DNA of 10,081 nucleotides, taken from CAYFTL01 sp964346145. GTDB taxonomy: Bacteria; Bacillota; Clostridia; Christensenellales; Aristaeellaceae. The stretch lies in NCBI GenBank assembly GCA_964346145.1, contig CAYFTL010000053.1, positions 1-10,081 of the forward strand, given 5' to 3'. Position numbers and translations under genes: made by a program. This document shows, piece after piece, positions 1-6,855 of the stretch. The notes under the pieces were generated by a model. The model was not told where the DNA came from. It made no database searches and saw only the letters and a list, made by a program, of their open reading frames with translations. Position 1 is the stretch's first letter. Every line of letters starts with the position of its first letter.

Positions 1-389
1 TCACCGTACACCTCGTCCGTTGAGACGTGGTGGAAACGCAGGTCATATTTGCGGGCGGCCTCCAGCAAAACGTATGTGCCCAAGACGTTGGACTCGATAA
101 AGATCTTGGGTCCGGTTAGGGAGTTGTCGTTGTGCGACTCGGCCGCGAAGTGGACGATCGCGTCTGCGTCCTTGCAAACTTCATCAACGATTTCAGGGTC
201 AGAAACGTCGCCCTCGGTGATGGTCAGCCGGGCCTCTTGTTCGGGAGTGAACCCGGTCAGTGAGTCTCGGTTCGCGGCGTAAGTGAAAGAATCGAGGACG
301 TTCACTTCAACCTCTGGATGTTCTTCCAGCAGGTAGCGAACGAAGTTGGCTCCGATGAACCCGGCTCCCCCAGTGACAACAATGCGCAT
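1..389 (-). CDS. rfbB: dTDP-glucose 4,6-dehydratase, N-terminal part (cut by window edge)
   Basis: Converts dTDP-glucose to dTDP-4-keto-6-deoxyglucose, the second step of dTDP-L-rhamnose synthesis, in the cytoplasm. Only the first 129 codons are present; the gene runs off the left edge. Seen: the Rossmann NAD-binding motif TGGAGFIG (residues 6-13), HFAAESHNDNS (80-90), which is the family's substrate/cofactor loop, and STDEVYG (123-129), the strand carrying the catalytic Thr-Asp-Glu. The YxxxK pair lies beyond the window. The ATG start at 389 is supported by a clear Shine-Dalgarno AAGGAG (395-400) five bases upstream. It is read leftward, away from the plus-strand glycosyltransferase, so the 94-nt gap should hold its promoter. 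rfbC/rfbD, or the fused form usual in actinobacteria, would be expected further left, but that is inference. Identity is very likely. Confidence 0.96.
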   Translation of the reverse strand, partial: MRIVVTGGAGFIGANFVRYLLEEHPEVEVNVLDSFTYAANRDSLTGFTPEQEARLTITEGDVSDPEIVDEVCKDADAIVHFAAESHNDNSLTGPKIFIESNVLGTYVLLEAARKYDLRFHHVSTDEVYG

Positions 390-483
390 GTAGGCTCCTT
401 GATGTGCGCGGCAAGCCCCAACCAAACCCGAGGCTCGCGGCAGGTGATTTCTGCCAGTCTAGCCGCGCCGAAACCCGAAAGGG
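390..483. promoter_or_regulatory. Divergent intergenic region between rfbB and the glycosyltransferase
   Basis: This short gap separates two divergent genes and by position must hold their control signals. It contains the rfbB ribosome-binding site (AAGGAG read on the minus strand, 395-400). It also has an inverted repeat, GGCAG (439-443) / CTGCC (451-455) around a 7-nt spacer, and on the minus strand a possible TANNNT-type -10 hexamer TAGACT (456-461). I could not pair that hexamer with a well-spaced -35 box. Promoter assignment is positional inference. Confidence 0.3.
477..482 (+). promoter_or_regulatory. Shine-Dalgarno favouring the GTG-490 start of the glycosyltransferase
   Basis: GAAAGG matches the anti-Shine-Dalgarno over six bases. 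It sits seven bases before GTG at 490, a normal distance, but only one base before the in-frame ATG at 484. I therefore place the start at 490; ATG 484 would add just two residues. Confidence 0.45.
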
Positions 484-489
484 ATGGAC

Positions 490-1428
490 GTGGCAGTTAG
501 CGTGTGCGCCGTGGTGGTGACGTTTCAACCTGAGACAGATGAACTCACTACGCTTCTTGCGGCCCTGCGCCCTCAGGTGACCGGGTTGGTGATCGTCGAC
601 AACGGTTCAAGGGAACCCGACCTTCTGCACGACATGGCGGCTGGCTTCGACAGCCAGCTCGTCTTGCTAGAAAAGAACCAAGGTATTGCCCGCGCCCAAA
701 ACCTTGGAATTGCACTAGCCCTTGAACAGGGTTTCGACGCGGTGTTGCTCAGCGATCAGGACTCAGTCCCGGCGCCCGACATGGTGGCACAGCTGACGCG
801 AACCCTGATCGGCGCATCGAAGCCTGCTCCCTTCTTCCCTGCCGCTGGAAACCTTTTACCCAGCTTCACTTCGGAAGCCTCAAAACCCATCGCTGCGGTC
901 GGTCCGGTCCCGGTGGATGAGCGAGGCAGCGAGAACTCAGCCCTGGTTTACTCCTTCACCACCTGGGGCCCGAAACGCAGAAACATCCCTCAAGAGGGCG
1001 AGGTACTGGAAGTCCCGTTCGTCCTCGCCTCAGGCTGCCTGATCCTCAAAGACGCGCTGCTAGACGTAGGTCCCATGAACGAATCGCTGTTTATCGACCA
1101 CGTCGACCTGGCCTGGTGCCTCCGCGCTCTTGAAAAGGGCTACAGGATCCTTGTCGATGGCTCTGCGCGGCTAACGCATTCCTTGGGCGAAGAAAAGACC
1201 GTTCTGCCAACTGGTCGGGAGATCCACGTCCAGTCCCCCATGCGGAACTACTACATGGTGCGCAACACGCTGTGGCTGACCCGCGCTCCGTTCATGCCGG
1301 TGCCTTGGAAGCTGGGCTACCTGCCCTACCTCGTGAAATATCTCGGCTTTTACGCGCTCCTCAGCCTGAAGGAGCCGCACCGCTTCAAGGGACTCATGAG
1401 GGGCCTTAGGGACGGCCTTCGGGGCTAG
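490..1428 (+). CDS. Family 2 glycosyltransferase, rhamnosyltransferase-like
   Basis: Predicted cytoplasmic GT-A glycosyltransferase, probably moving L-rhamnose from dTDP-rhamnose onto the growing glycan. Counting residues from ATG 484: VIVDNGS (36-42) is the nucleotide-binding strand, NQGIARAQN (65-73) is the typical GT2 helix, and LLSDQDSVP (88-96) carries a DQD in place of DxD, common in the rhamnosyltransferase subgroup. SGCLI (183-187) and FIDHVDLAWCLR (203-214) form the acceptor/catalytic region with the ED-like HVD. Length (312-314 aa) is normal for this subgroup, and there is no signal peptide or clear membrane segment. It is the only plus-strand gene here, wedged between rfbB and rfbA, which fits a dTDP-rhamnose user. 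Its TAG stop overlaps the rfbA stop. Acceptor and linkage cannot be read from sequence. ATG 484 is the alternative start. Confidence 0.88.
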   Translation: MAVSVCAVVVTFQPETDELTTLLAALRPQVTGLVIVDNGSREPDLLHDMAAGFDSQLVLLEKNQGIARAQNLGIALALEQGFDAVLLSDQDSVPAPDMVAQLTRTLIGASKPAPFFPAAGNLLPSFTSEASKPIAAVGPVPVDERGSENSALVYSFTTWGPKRRNIPQEGEVLEVPFVLASGCLILKDALLDVGPMNESLFIDHVDLAWCLRALEKGYRILVDGSARLTHSLGEEKTVLPTGREIHVQSPMRNYYMVRNTLWLTRAPFMPVPWKLGYLPYLVKYLGFYALLSLKEPHRFKGLMRGLRDGLRG

Positions 1429-2294
1429 TCGTCTTCTTCTAGGAGTCCTAGCAGGTACTCCCCGTACCCGGACTTGAGCAGAGGCTCTGCGACTGCTTCT
1501 AGCTGCTCGTCAGACAAGAATCCCTTGCGCCAACCGACTTCTTCGGGAGCCGCAATCTTGAAGCCTTGCCGTTCCTGGACCGTGCGTACGAAGACCGCTG
1601 CGTCAGAAAGGTCGTCGAAGGATCCCGTGTCCAGCCAAGCTGTACCGCGTGGCAGGACTTCAACCGTCAACTCCCCGCGCTTCAGGTATTCCTTATTGAC
1701 GTCGGTAATTTCGTATTCGCCGCGAGCGCTCGGCTTCAGGTTCTTTGCGATGTCAACAACGGAGTTGTCGTAGAAGTAAAGCCCCGGGACTGCATAGTTG
1801 GACTTCGGATCCGCTGGCTTTTCTTCTAAGGAGAGCGCAACAGCGTCGTCGTCAAACTCCACCACACCGTAGTCCGACGGATTGGCGACGTGATAAGCGA
1901 ACACGGCAGCGCCGTCGATGTCGGTTAGCTGCGAGAGCCTACTTCCCATCCCGGGACCGTAGAAAAGGTTGTCGCCTAGAACGAGAGCAACTTTGTCGTC
2001 CCCGATGAACTCTTCACCGATCACGAACGCTTGTGCCAGCCCGTTCGGAACTTCTTGCTGCGCATACTGGATCTTGACACCAAACTGCGAACCATCCCCA
2101 AGCAAGCGCTCAAACCCTGGCGCATCGTGAGGAGTGGTGATCACCAAGATCTCATCGATTCCAGCAAGCATCAGCGTCGTGAGCGGGTAATAGATCATGG
2201 GTTTGTCGTAGACCGGCATCAGTTGCTTTGACGTCCCAAGCGTCAGCGGGTGAAGTCTGGTTCCGGAGCCCCCGGCAAGGATGATTCCCTTCAT
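1425..2294 (-). CDS. rfbA: Glucose-1-phosphate thymidylyltransferase
   Basis: Makes dTDP-glucose from dTTP and glucose-1-phosphate, the first step of dTDP-L-rhamnose synthesis; cytoplasmic, normally a tetramer. The 289-residue length is that of the family. Seen: the nucleotide-binding signature LAGGSGTRLHPLT (6-18) followed by K23, GDNLFYG (107-113) with the metal-binding Asp, EKPADPKSNYAVPGLYFYD (158-176) for sugar binding, GEYEITDVN (192-200), and RGTAWLDTGS (216-225) with the second metal-site Asp. The ATG at 2294 has AGAAGGA (2298-2304) just upstream. It lies 66 nt after the RgpF/WbsX gene on the same strand, so it may be read through from the long operon or from its own promoter. Its stop overlaps the stop of the convergent glycosyltransferase by four bases. 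Its partner rfbB lies on the other side of that gene. Confidence 0.97.
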   Translation of the reverse strand: MKGIILAGGSGTRLHPLTLGTSKQLMPVYDKPMIYYPLTTLMLAGIDEILVITTPHDAPGFERLLGDGSQFGVKIQYAQQEVPNGLAQAFVIGEEFIGDDKVALVLGDNLFYGPGMGSRLSQLTDIDGAAVFAYHVANPSDYGVVEFDDDAVALSLEEKPADPKSNYAVPGLYFYDNSVVDIAKNLKPSARGEYEITDVNKEYLKRGELTVEVLPRGTAWLDTGSFDDLSDAAVFVRTVQERQGFKIAAPEEVGWRKGFLSDEQLEAVAEPLLKSGYGEYLLGLLEEDD

Positions 2295-2360
2295 TGATCC
2301 TTCTCTCTGCCTCTTCTAAACCGAGGCGCTAAACAACGTCTTGAACTCCGCGTCCCTCAC
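2295..2360 (-). other. Intergenic gap upstream of rfbA with a weak hairpin
   Basis: This is the largest gap within the minus-strand run. It holds a 5-bp inverted repeat (2309-2313 with 2323-2327, GCCTC/GAGGC, 9-nt loop) and the rfbA ribosome-binding site (2298-2304). The stem is short and not followed by a T-run, so it is not a convincing terminator. I see no well-formed promoter boxes. Transcription may simply continue from the upstream operon. Confidence 0.25.
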
Positions 2361-4430
2361 CTATGAGAACGCAACATTTCTAACCGCTTGAAGATAAGTG
2401 CGGCCCCACCGCTGGGTGGGCTCTAGGACCGCGGACTCCGCCCACTCGTTCCACGCGTTAATGAACACCAGACGCTTCTCAGGCGGCCTGTCGTAGACCG
2501 CTTCGGTGGCGTCGCGCAACCACCGAGAAAACGTGTAGGGGTTGGACCCGTACCAGACGTCCGCTTTCCACTTCTTGCGCGCCGTGTTGTCGAAGTTGAC
2601 CATCACGCCCGGAAAGTCCGTCTTGGGAAGTGAGAGCGCCTTGGCGGCTGCAACCAACGACATCCGCTTGTAGGAGATCAGATGCCCACGAAACTGGTGG
2701 TCGGGAACAGCCTCTTCCCTCGTGGCCCTCGGCCACTCAACACCGTGCGGCGGAAACCCAAGCTGTCCGTCCAGCCCATGCTCACCAAGCAGATGAGACT
2801 CTATGCCGTCAAAGTTCTTCGTCACGTCGACGCTAAGCAGGAAAAGCTCCCCCACCCCCGCCTCGCGCGCAGCTTTCCGCCAAGACTCGGACACTTGCTT
2901 GAAGTTGTCTATCTGCCCTGGACGGTAGACGGCAAGAACAACAGCGCCGTCAACGCGCATGTACCTTGGGTCCAAGAGGAACTCGAGCACGTCGCTAATG
3001 AACTCTTCGGCAGGGACCTGATCATAGCGTTGGCTGAGAAGAACGTCGTCTTCGTTTCCGTCCCAGGCACGCGTCCAGTTCTCATTAGCCCACATGATGC
3101 AGTAGGGCTGGTCCAAGTTGCTCTGCTGATGCAGCCTCTCAATGGGTAGGTTCAGGGCTCGCTCGCCTGAGAACCAATAGTAGTAGTACATGAGGCCGGC
3201 CACACCGGCGTACTGCTCCAACCCCAGTTGTTGTCGACGGACGTCGTCAAGACGCAGGTCGTAGAACCCAAGCTCTCCAGGCACCAGGGGTTGGACATGC
3301 CCACGAAAAACCGGACGGGCCTGGCTCACGTTTCTCCACTCAGTGAACCCTTTCCCCCACCACCTGTCATTCACCGTGCTCGGGTGGAACTGCGGAAGAT
3401 AGAAAGGGATGTAGCGGGCTGCTGCGGCCAGTTCTGTGTCAGGTGAAAACCTGCGCCAGGTGGCGACAGCCGCGTTTTCCAGAGAAGGCTGCGGAAGCTG
3501 CGAAACCTCGGTGGACGTTAGGCCCGCTTCTTTTGTTAGGAGGCCCACTAAACGCTCAACTGCGTGAGCCGTCGTCCCGTCAACTTGTCCCTGCTCGGGG
3601 TGGAAATCGTAGTAGTGTGCGCACAGGCCGCGCAGACCTTGTAGCAGAAAACCGCGGACCCAGTACATGGAGCCAGAGATAAACTCCAGACTGTCGTAGG
3701 GGAAGCTTAGTCCCAGCCGTTTGCCAAGCTCCCCAACAAGCTCTCGGTCACCGCCCCAGAACTCAGGCCCTAAAATGCTCCCGTCAGGACCGACAGCACC
3801 CAGACGTGGAGCACTCGCAAAAGCTCCGAGGATCTGTTCGACACGGTCTTTATCCCCTAGCAAGCTGCCGAGGATTTCAGCGCGCCATTCCTCTCCGCTT
3901 CCCTCAAGATCAGCGTGGTCCTCGCGCCAAGGCGAGCGTTTCGTATGAACTTTCAGCACCAGATCGTAAGCGTCGAGGTAGCCCGCGTTCACGACGTAGA
4001 GCAGTGGCGCTATATCTCGGCCATGGTTCTTGACCGGCAAAACCACTGCGTGTTGCGCCTCCCCTACCAGGAATTTGCTGCGGCTCAACGAAACGCCGCT
4101 GGAGTTGGTCACGTACACGTCGAAGGGGACTGGGATGTTGCGCAGGTGTTCCAGAAGTTCAGGAAGGAGCTCCGGGTAGTAAACATGCATGACGACTCCG
4201 ACGCGAGCCGTGGTCACAAACGGCGCGTCCTCCCTCAGCCACTCGGGCGGGAAATAGGGGTCGTATCGGCCGTTTGTCTGAGCTAGGAAACGCTTGTAAA
4301 AGCCGGGCTTTGCAAACGGGCCGTCAAGTGGGTCTTTCTTGACAAGAGAGCGGGCTTTTGACCGAAGCCTCCGACCCTCAACGGCCAGACGCTGCTCAAC
4401 CCTTGCGCGAAACGCAGATGCTCGTTCCAA
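2361..4430 (-). CDS. RgpF C-terminal-half / WbsX (GH99-like) fusion protein
   Basis: Two-domain polysaccharide-synthesis protein of 689 aa. Residues about 75-300 match the C-terminal half of rhamnan synthesis protein F (RgpF): VGVVMHVYYPELL (77-89), NHGRDIAPLL (135-144), KVHTKRSPW (160-168), SGSMYWVR (252-259), VDGTTAHAVER (283-293). Residues about 337-689 are a WbsX/GH99-like glycosyltransferase domain: RYIPFYLPQFHP (339-350), GFTEWRNV (361-368), YYYYWFSG (415-422), WANENWTRAWDG (447-458), NAWNEWAESAVLEPT (658-672). Likely cytoplasmic, extending or modifying the rhamnose-containing chain. The only available start is TTG at 4430, six bases from the amber stop of the upstream gene and in the same frame. 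No good Shine-Dalgarno precedes it, and the first in-frame ATG lies about 78 codons in, inside the domain. It is therefore either reinitiated after the upstream gene or the second part of one broken or recoded gene. Domain calls are firm; independent expression is uncertain. Confidence 0.85.
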   Translation of the reverse strand: MERASAFRARVEQRLAVEGRRLRSKARSLVKKDPLDGPFAKPGFYKRFLAQTNGRYDPYFPPEWLREDAPFVTTARVGVVMHVYYPELLPELLEHLRNIPVPFDVYVTNSSGVSLSRSKFLVGEAQHAVVLPVKNHGRDIAPLLYVVNAGYLDAYDLVLKVHTKRSPWREDHADLEGSGEEWRAEILGSLLGDKDRVEQILGAFASAPRLGAVGPDGSILGPEFWGGDRELVGELGKRLGLSFPYDSLEFISGSMYWVRGFLLQGLRGLCAHYYDFHPEQGQVDGTTAHAVERLVGLLTKEAGLTSTEVSQLPQPSLENAAVATWRRFSPDTELAAAARYIPFYLPQFHPSTVNDRWWGKGFTEWRNVSQARPVFRGHVQPLVPGELGFYDLRLDDVRRQQLGLEQYAGVAGLMYYYYWFSGERALNLPIERLHQQSNLDQPYCIMWANENWTRAWDGNEDDVLLSQRYDQVPAEEFISDVLEFLLDPRYMRVDGAVVLAVYRPGQIDNFKQVSESWRKAAREAGVGELFLLSVDVTKNFDGIESHLLGEHGLDGQLGFPPHGVEWPRATREEAVPDHQFRGHLISYKRMSLVAAAKALSLPKTDFPGVMVNFDNTARKKWKADVWYGSNPYTFSRWLRDATEAVYDRPPEKRLVFINAWNEWAESAVLEPTQRWGRTYLQAVRNVAFS

Positions 4431-4433
4431 GGC

Positions 4434-4436
4434 CTA
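4434..4436 (-). other. In-frame amber codon joining the two RgpF-half genes
   Basis: TAG ends the upstream RgpF N-half reading frame, and the frame is open again at once: the codons run GAG TTG AAA TAG GCC TTG GAA CGA. The residues on both sides (SLESELK, then ALERASAFRARVEQRL) read like one continuous charged helix. One C-to-T change from CAG (Gln) would create this stop. Sense readthrough would give a protein of about 993 residues with the full RgpF order N-half, C-half, then WbsX. Confidence 0.8.
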
Positions 4437-5342
4437 TTTCAACTCGCTTTCTAGGCTGTCCGGAAGTTCGTATCCTTCGGGCAGCCAGTCTCTGACATCC
4501 TCACCGTAGCGCTGCAAAACAGCGGTTGGCATTCCCTTTGTGTGCTTGGTGCGCGTTTCGTCAAGGAGGATGTTCCGCTTGAGAAACGGGACGCCCGCTT
4601 CCAGGAGCGGCTCCCACCCATACAAAGTCGGGTTCTGGTATCCGACGTTTGTTCGTTGGGCGTTGATGATCGCTTCCCAAGAAAATCCTTCGTGCGCACA
4701 ATGCCTGGACAGTCCCAGTTCGTAAGCCTGGATAACCTCGACTTTGTCTCCCTGTTGCCGCACATTGTCGAAGAAGCGCCGCATCGGCGGCTCGTCAAGA
4801 ACCCCCTTCCTGAACATCAGGAAAAAGGTCTGCGGGTGGCTAACGTACTGGTGAGACTCCGTGAGGCCGCAGATGTCAGCCTCAGACTCTTCTGCTTTGG
4901 CCAACAGGTGATCGATAGAAGAGAATGGCCCAACCATCGAGTCGTTGGTTAGCAGCAGGTGCTCTATCCGACGCAGTCCTGGAACAGCGTTCAACGCCGC
5001 GCTATAGGACCCGAAGTCGTAGCCGACGTTGGGGCGTCTAGCCACCACAGCGTTTCCAGGCAGTCCGTGCGGCCACTGGAGAGGTTCACTCGAATCGGTT
5101 GTACTCACAACGAATGGGACGTAGCCAGCCTTCGACAGCTCGAATAGATACGTAGAGAAGGACTTCGACATGTTGGGGGTTGGGGACCAAGCGGAGACGA
5201 CCGCGACCTTAGGTGCGTCTAACCAGGCTGTGTTGCCGGTCTCTAACCGCAGCTTCGCTGCTGGGGTGTCGATGACCCTGGGCTCCTTTTTGTACGGGTC
5301 CGCCCAGAGTTTTTCAAAGAGCCCGCGGAGCCCTTGGAGCAT
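4434..5342 (-). CDS. RgpF-like rhamnan synthesis protein, N-terminal half
   Basis: A 302-residue protein matching the N-terminal half of the RgpF family, which takes part in cytoplasmic assembly of rhamnose-containing glycans. Seen: VAVVSAWSPTPNMSKSF (46-62), NVGYDFGSYSAAL (105-117), LLTNDSMVGPF (130-140), ICGLTES (157-163), HPQTFFLMFRKGVL (169-182), HEGFSWEA (217-224). The C-terminal RgpF half is absent here and instead starts the next gene downstream, in the same frame past one TAG. The start is ATG 5342, which forms a TGATG overlap with the stop of the coiled-coil gene and has GGTGAG six bases before it. A longer TTG start at 5426 exists, but it would overlap the upstream gene by 85 nt and adds a residue stretch unlike the family. 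Enzyme activity has been inferred for this family rather than being readable from the sequence. Confidence 0.85.
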   Translation of the reverse strand: MLQGLRGLFEKLWADPYKKEPRVIDTPAAKLRLETGNTAWLDAPKVAVVSAWSPTPNMSKSFSTYLFELSKAGYVPFVVSTTDSSEPLQWPHGLPGNAVVARRPNVGYDFGSYSAALNAVPGLRRIEHLLLTNDSMVGPFSSIDHLLAKAEESEADICGLTESHQYVSHPQTFFLMFRKGVLDEPPMRRFFDNVRQQGDKVEVIQAYELGLSRHCAHEGFSWEAIINAQRTNVGYQNPTLYGWEPLLEAGVPFLKRNILLDETRTKHTKGMPTAVLQRYGEDVRDWLPEGYELPDSLESELK

Positions 5343-5614
5343 CAGCGGCTCACCATACCGATCAGGTTGCGAACCACGACGCCGGCCTGACGTTTGGCAA
5401 GCCGAAAGATAGAGCCCGCCCGCCAAACCAGGGAGTGCCTCATGATGCGCATCTGGTTCTGGGTGGCTATGAGCCGTTCTTGGAGCTCTGCGTTGTCCGC
5501 TGACAACTCACTCACTTGATCCGCGTAGAGTTTGACGCGAATGTTCGCGCCCTCCACTGCACTGCGGAGACGTCGAATCTCCTCTGCGTCCAGGCTGACG
5601 TTATCCTGCGCCAT
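5342..5614 (-). CDS. Small coiled-coil protein of the polysaccharide operon
   Basis: A 90-residue protein with no catalytic motif that I recognise. Residues about 8-58 have heptad spacing of hydrophobic residues among charged ones (EEIRRLRSAVEGANIRVKL, then DQVSELSADNAELQERL), indicating a coiled coil. The tail SLVWRAGSIFRLAKR (61-75), followed by AGVVVRNLIGMV, is basic and amphipathic. It resembles the S-x-x-WR tail that follows coiled coils in some glycan-assembly glycosyltransferases and could touch the membrane or a partner. The ATG at 5614 follows the wzt stop by two bases, and its stop overlaps the next start (TGATG), so it is translationally coupled on both sides. Possible roles are a scaffold linking glycosyltransferases to the exporter or a chain-length ruler; both are inference from position and fold type. 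Being a real gene is supported by this exact packing. Confidence 0.75.
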   Translation of the reverse strand: MAQDNVSLDAEEIRRLRSAVEGANIRVKLYADQVSELSADNAELQERLIATQNQMRIMRHSLVWRAGSIFRLAKRQAGVVVRNLIGMVSR

Positions 5615-5616
5615 TC

Positions 5617-6855
5617 CTAAACCGCCTCACCAGTAAGTGGATCGTCAACCTTTGAGGACCACCGCCCCAGCAGCCTCACCGGCCCCTGCTCGTCCGAAGC
5701 GTCGTCAGAGCGGACGATCACTTTCCACCCTTTGTCTACATAGTCCCACACGTGTCCAGAAGATCCGAGCGATGCTGAGAGCCAGTAGACCCCTGGGCGC
5801 AGGAACAATGCTGGGATCCTAAAGTCGATGAAGCTTCGGCCGCGAGGAACGTCGTAGGTGCGCCGTTCTTGGCCAGAGTTGGGCCCGGCAAGCATGAACC
5901 CGTTCTCCAAGCTGAACGCGACCCCAACCCCGACGTCTGCTACATCTGTCTTGGCCTCAATCCAGACTCGGATGACGTAGTCTTCTCCCGGACGCAGGAC
6001 AGACTGCGCCGCGCCTTGGGCGTCCAGTAGCTCTACTTTCTCGACGCGCGCCTCACCGCTGCCGTAGCGCTCTAGAGAAGTAATGATGTCCGCCCCAACG
6101 GACTCTAGGCGTTCGCGCTCCTCTTTGTTAACGTCTGCAATGTAGGCGTCGACCACGTCGTTAATCGGACCTATGAGTCGGCTTCTGCCATGATCCATCC
6201 AGATGCCATCATCACAAAGGTCTCGAGCGACACCCAATGCGTGGGTAACGAGGGCAATCGTGGAGCCATCCCTGCGCAGGCGGTAAAGGTAGTCGAAACA
6301 CTTCCGCTGGAACTCTTCGTCCCCCACCGCGATGATTTCGTCGACTATAAGAACTTCAGGGTTCATGATGACCGCTATCGCAAACCCTAGACGCACGTAC
6401 ATCCCCGAGCTGTACACCTTCACGGGAACATCAATGAACTCGCCAATGTCAGCGAAGTCAACAATCTCGTCAATCGAGTTTTCTATCTGCTGCTTCGACA
6501 GCCCCAGAATCGCACCGTTGAGCCTGATGTTCTCCCGTCCGGTGAGTTCGCCATGAAACCCAGCCCCAAGCTCGATAAGTGCAGAAACGCTCCCCCGCAC
6601 AGTGATGCGGCCAGCGCTTGGCCTGTACACACCCGCCAACATCTTGAGCATTGTGGATTTACCGGAACCGTTGTGTCCGACTAACCCGAAGGTGCGCCCC
6701 TTTGGGACCTCGAACGAAACGTCATCCACTGCCAGGAAGGTCTTTGGCTTCCCACCGAACCCTTTAACAAAGACCTCTTTGAGCGAGTTCCTGCGCTCCT
6801 CACGGAACCTGAACTCCTTTGAAACGTGGTCAACTTCGATCGCAGGCCGGCTCAT
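5617..6855 (-). CDS. wzt: Polysaccharide ABC exporter, ATP-binding protein (Wzt type) with C-terminal glycan-binding-like domain
   Basis: ATPase that powers export of a completed lipid-linked polysaccharide through the membrane permease encoded just upstream. Seen: Walker A GHNGSGKST (60-68), ABC signature YSSGMYVRLGFA (148-159), Walker B VLIVDE (168-173), and H-loop His205 in ALVTHALG. VSALIELGAGFHGELTGREN (90-109) is typical of the Wzt/TagH group. The ATPase part ends near residue 240. Residues about 268-383 form a beta-rich extension matching the Wzt C-terminal domain, which in characterised Wzt proteins binds the finished chain end and sets substrate choice. The ATG at 6855 overlaps the wzm stop in ATGA, with GGGAG (6863-6867) seven bases upstream. 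Total length of 412 aa fits Wzt proteins with the extra domain. A teichoic-acid exporter (TagH-like) is the alternative, but the rhamnose genes favour a glycan. Confidence 0.93.
   Translation of the reverse strand: MSRPAIEVDHVSKEFRFREERRNSLKEVFVKGFGGKPKTFLAVDDVSFEVPKGRTFGLVGHNGSGKSTMLKMLAGVYRPSAGRITVRGSVSALIELGAGFHGELTGRENIRLNGAILGLSKQQIENSIDEIVDFADIGEFIDVPVKVYSSGMYVRLGFAIAVIMNPEVLIVDEIIAVGDEEFQRKCFDYLYRLRRDGSTIALVTHALGVARDLCDDGIWMDHGRSRLIGPINDVVDAYIADVNKEERERLESVGADIITSLERYGSGEARVEKVELLDAQGAAQSVLRPGEDYVIRVWIEAKTDVADVGVGVAFSLENGFMLAGPNSGQERRTYDVPRGRSFIDFRIPALFLRPGVYWLSASLGSSGHVWDYVDKGWKVIVRSDDASDEQGPVRLLGRWSSKVDDPLTGEAV

Noticed and set aside
439..455. GGCAG/CTGCC inverted repeat as a defined operator.
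   Set aside because: Five-base arms are expected by chance at this base composition, and no known regulator site is recognised; kept only as a remark on the divergent region.
2309..2327. Hairpin GCCTC/GAGGC as an intrinsic terminator before rfbA.
   Set aside because: Only five base pairs with a 9-nt loop and no T-run after it on the minus strand.
2682..3149. A 155-codon plus-strand open frame opposite the WbsX region.
   Set aside because: The opposite strand encodes conserved WbsX motifs over this span; the plus frame shows no recognisable protein.
5343..5426. A 28-residue N-terminal extension of the RgpF N-half protein from a TTG start at 5426.
   Set aside because: It would overlap the coiled-coil gene almost fully in that stretch, lacks a ribosome site and is unlike the family; ATG 5342 with the TGATG coupling is better.
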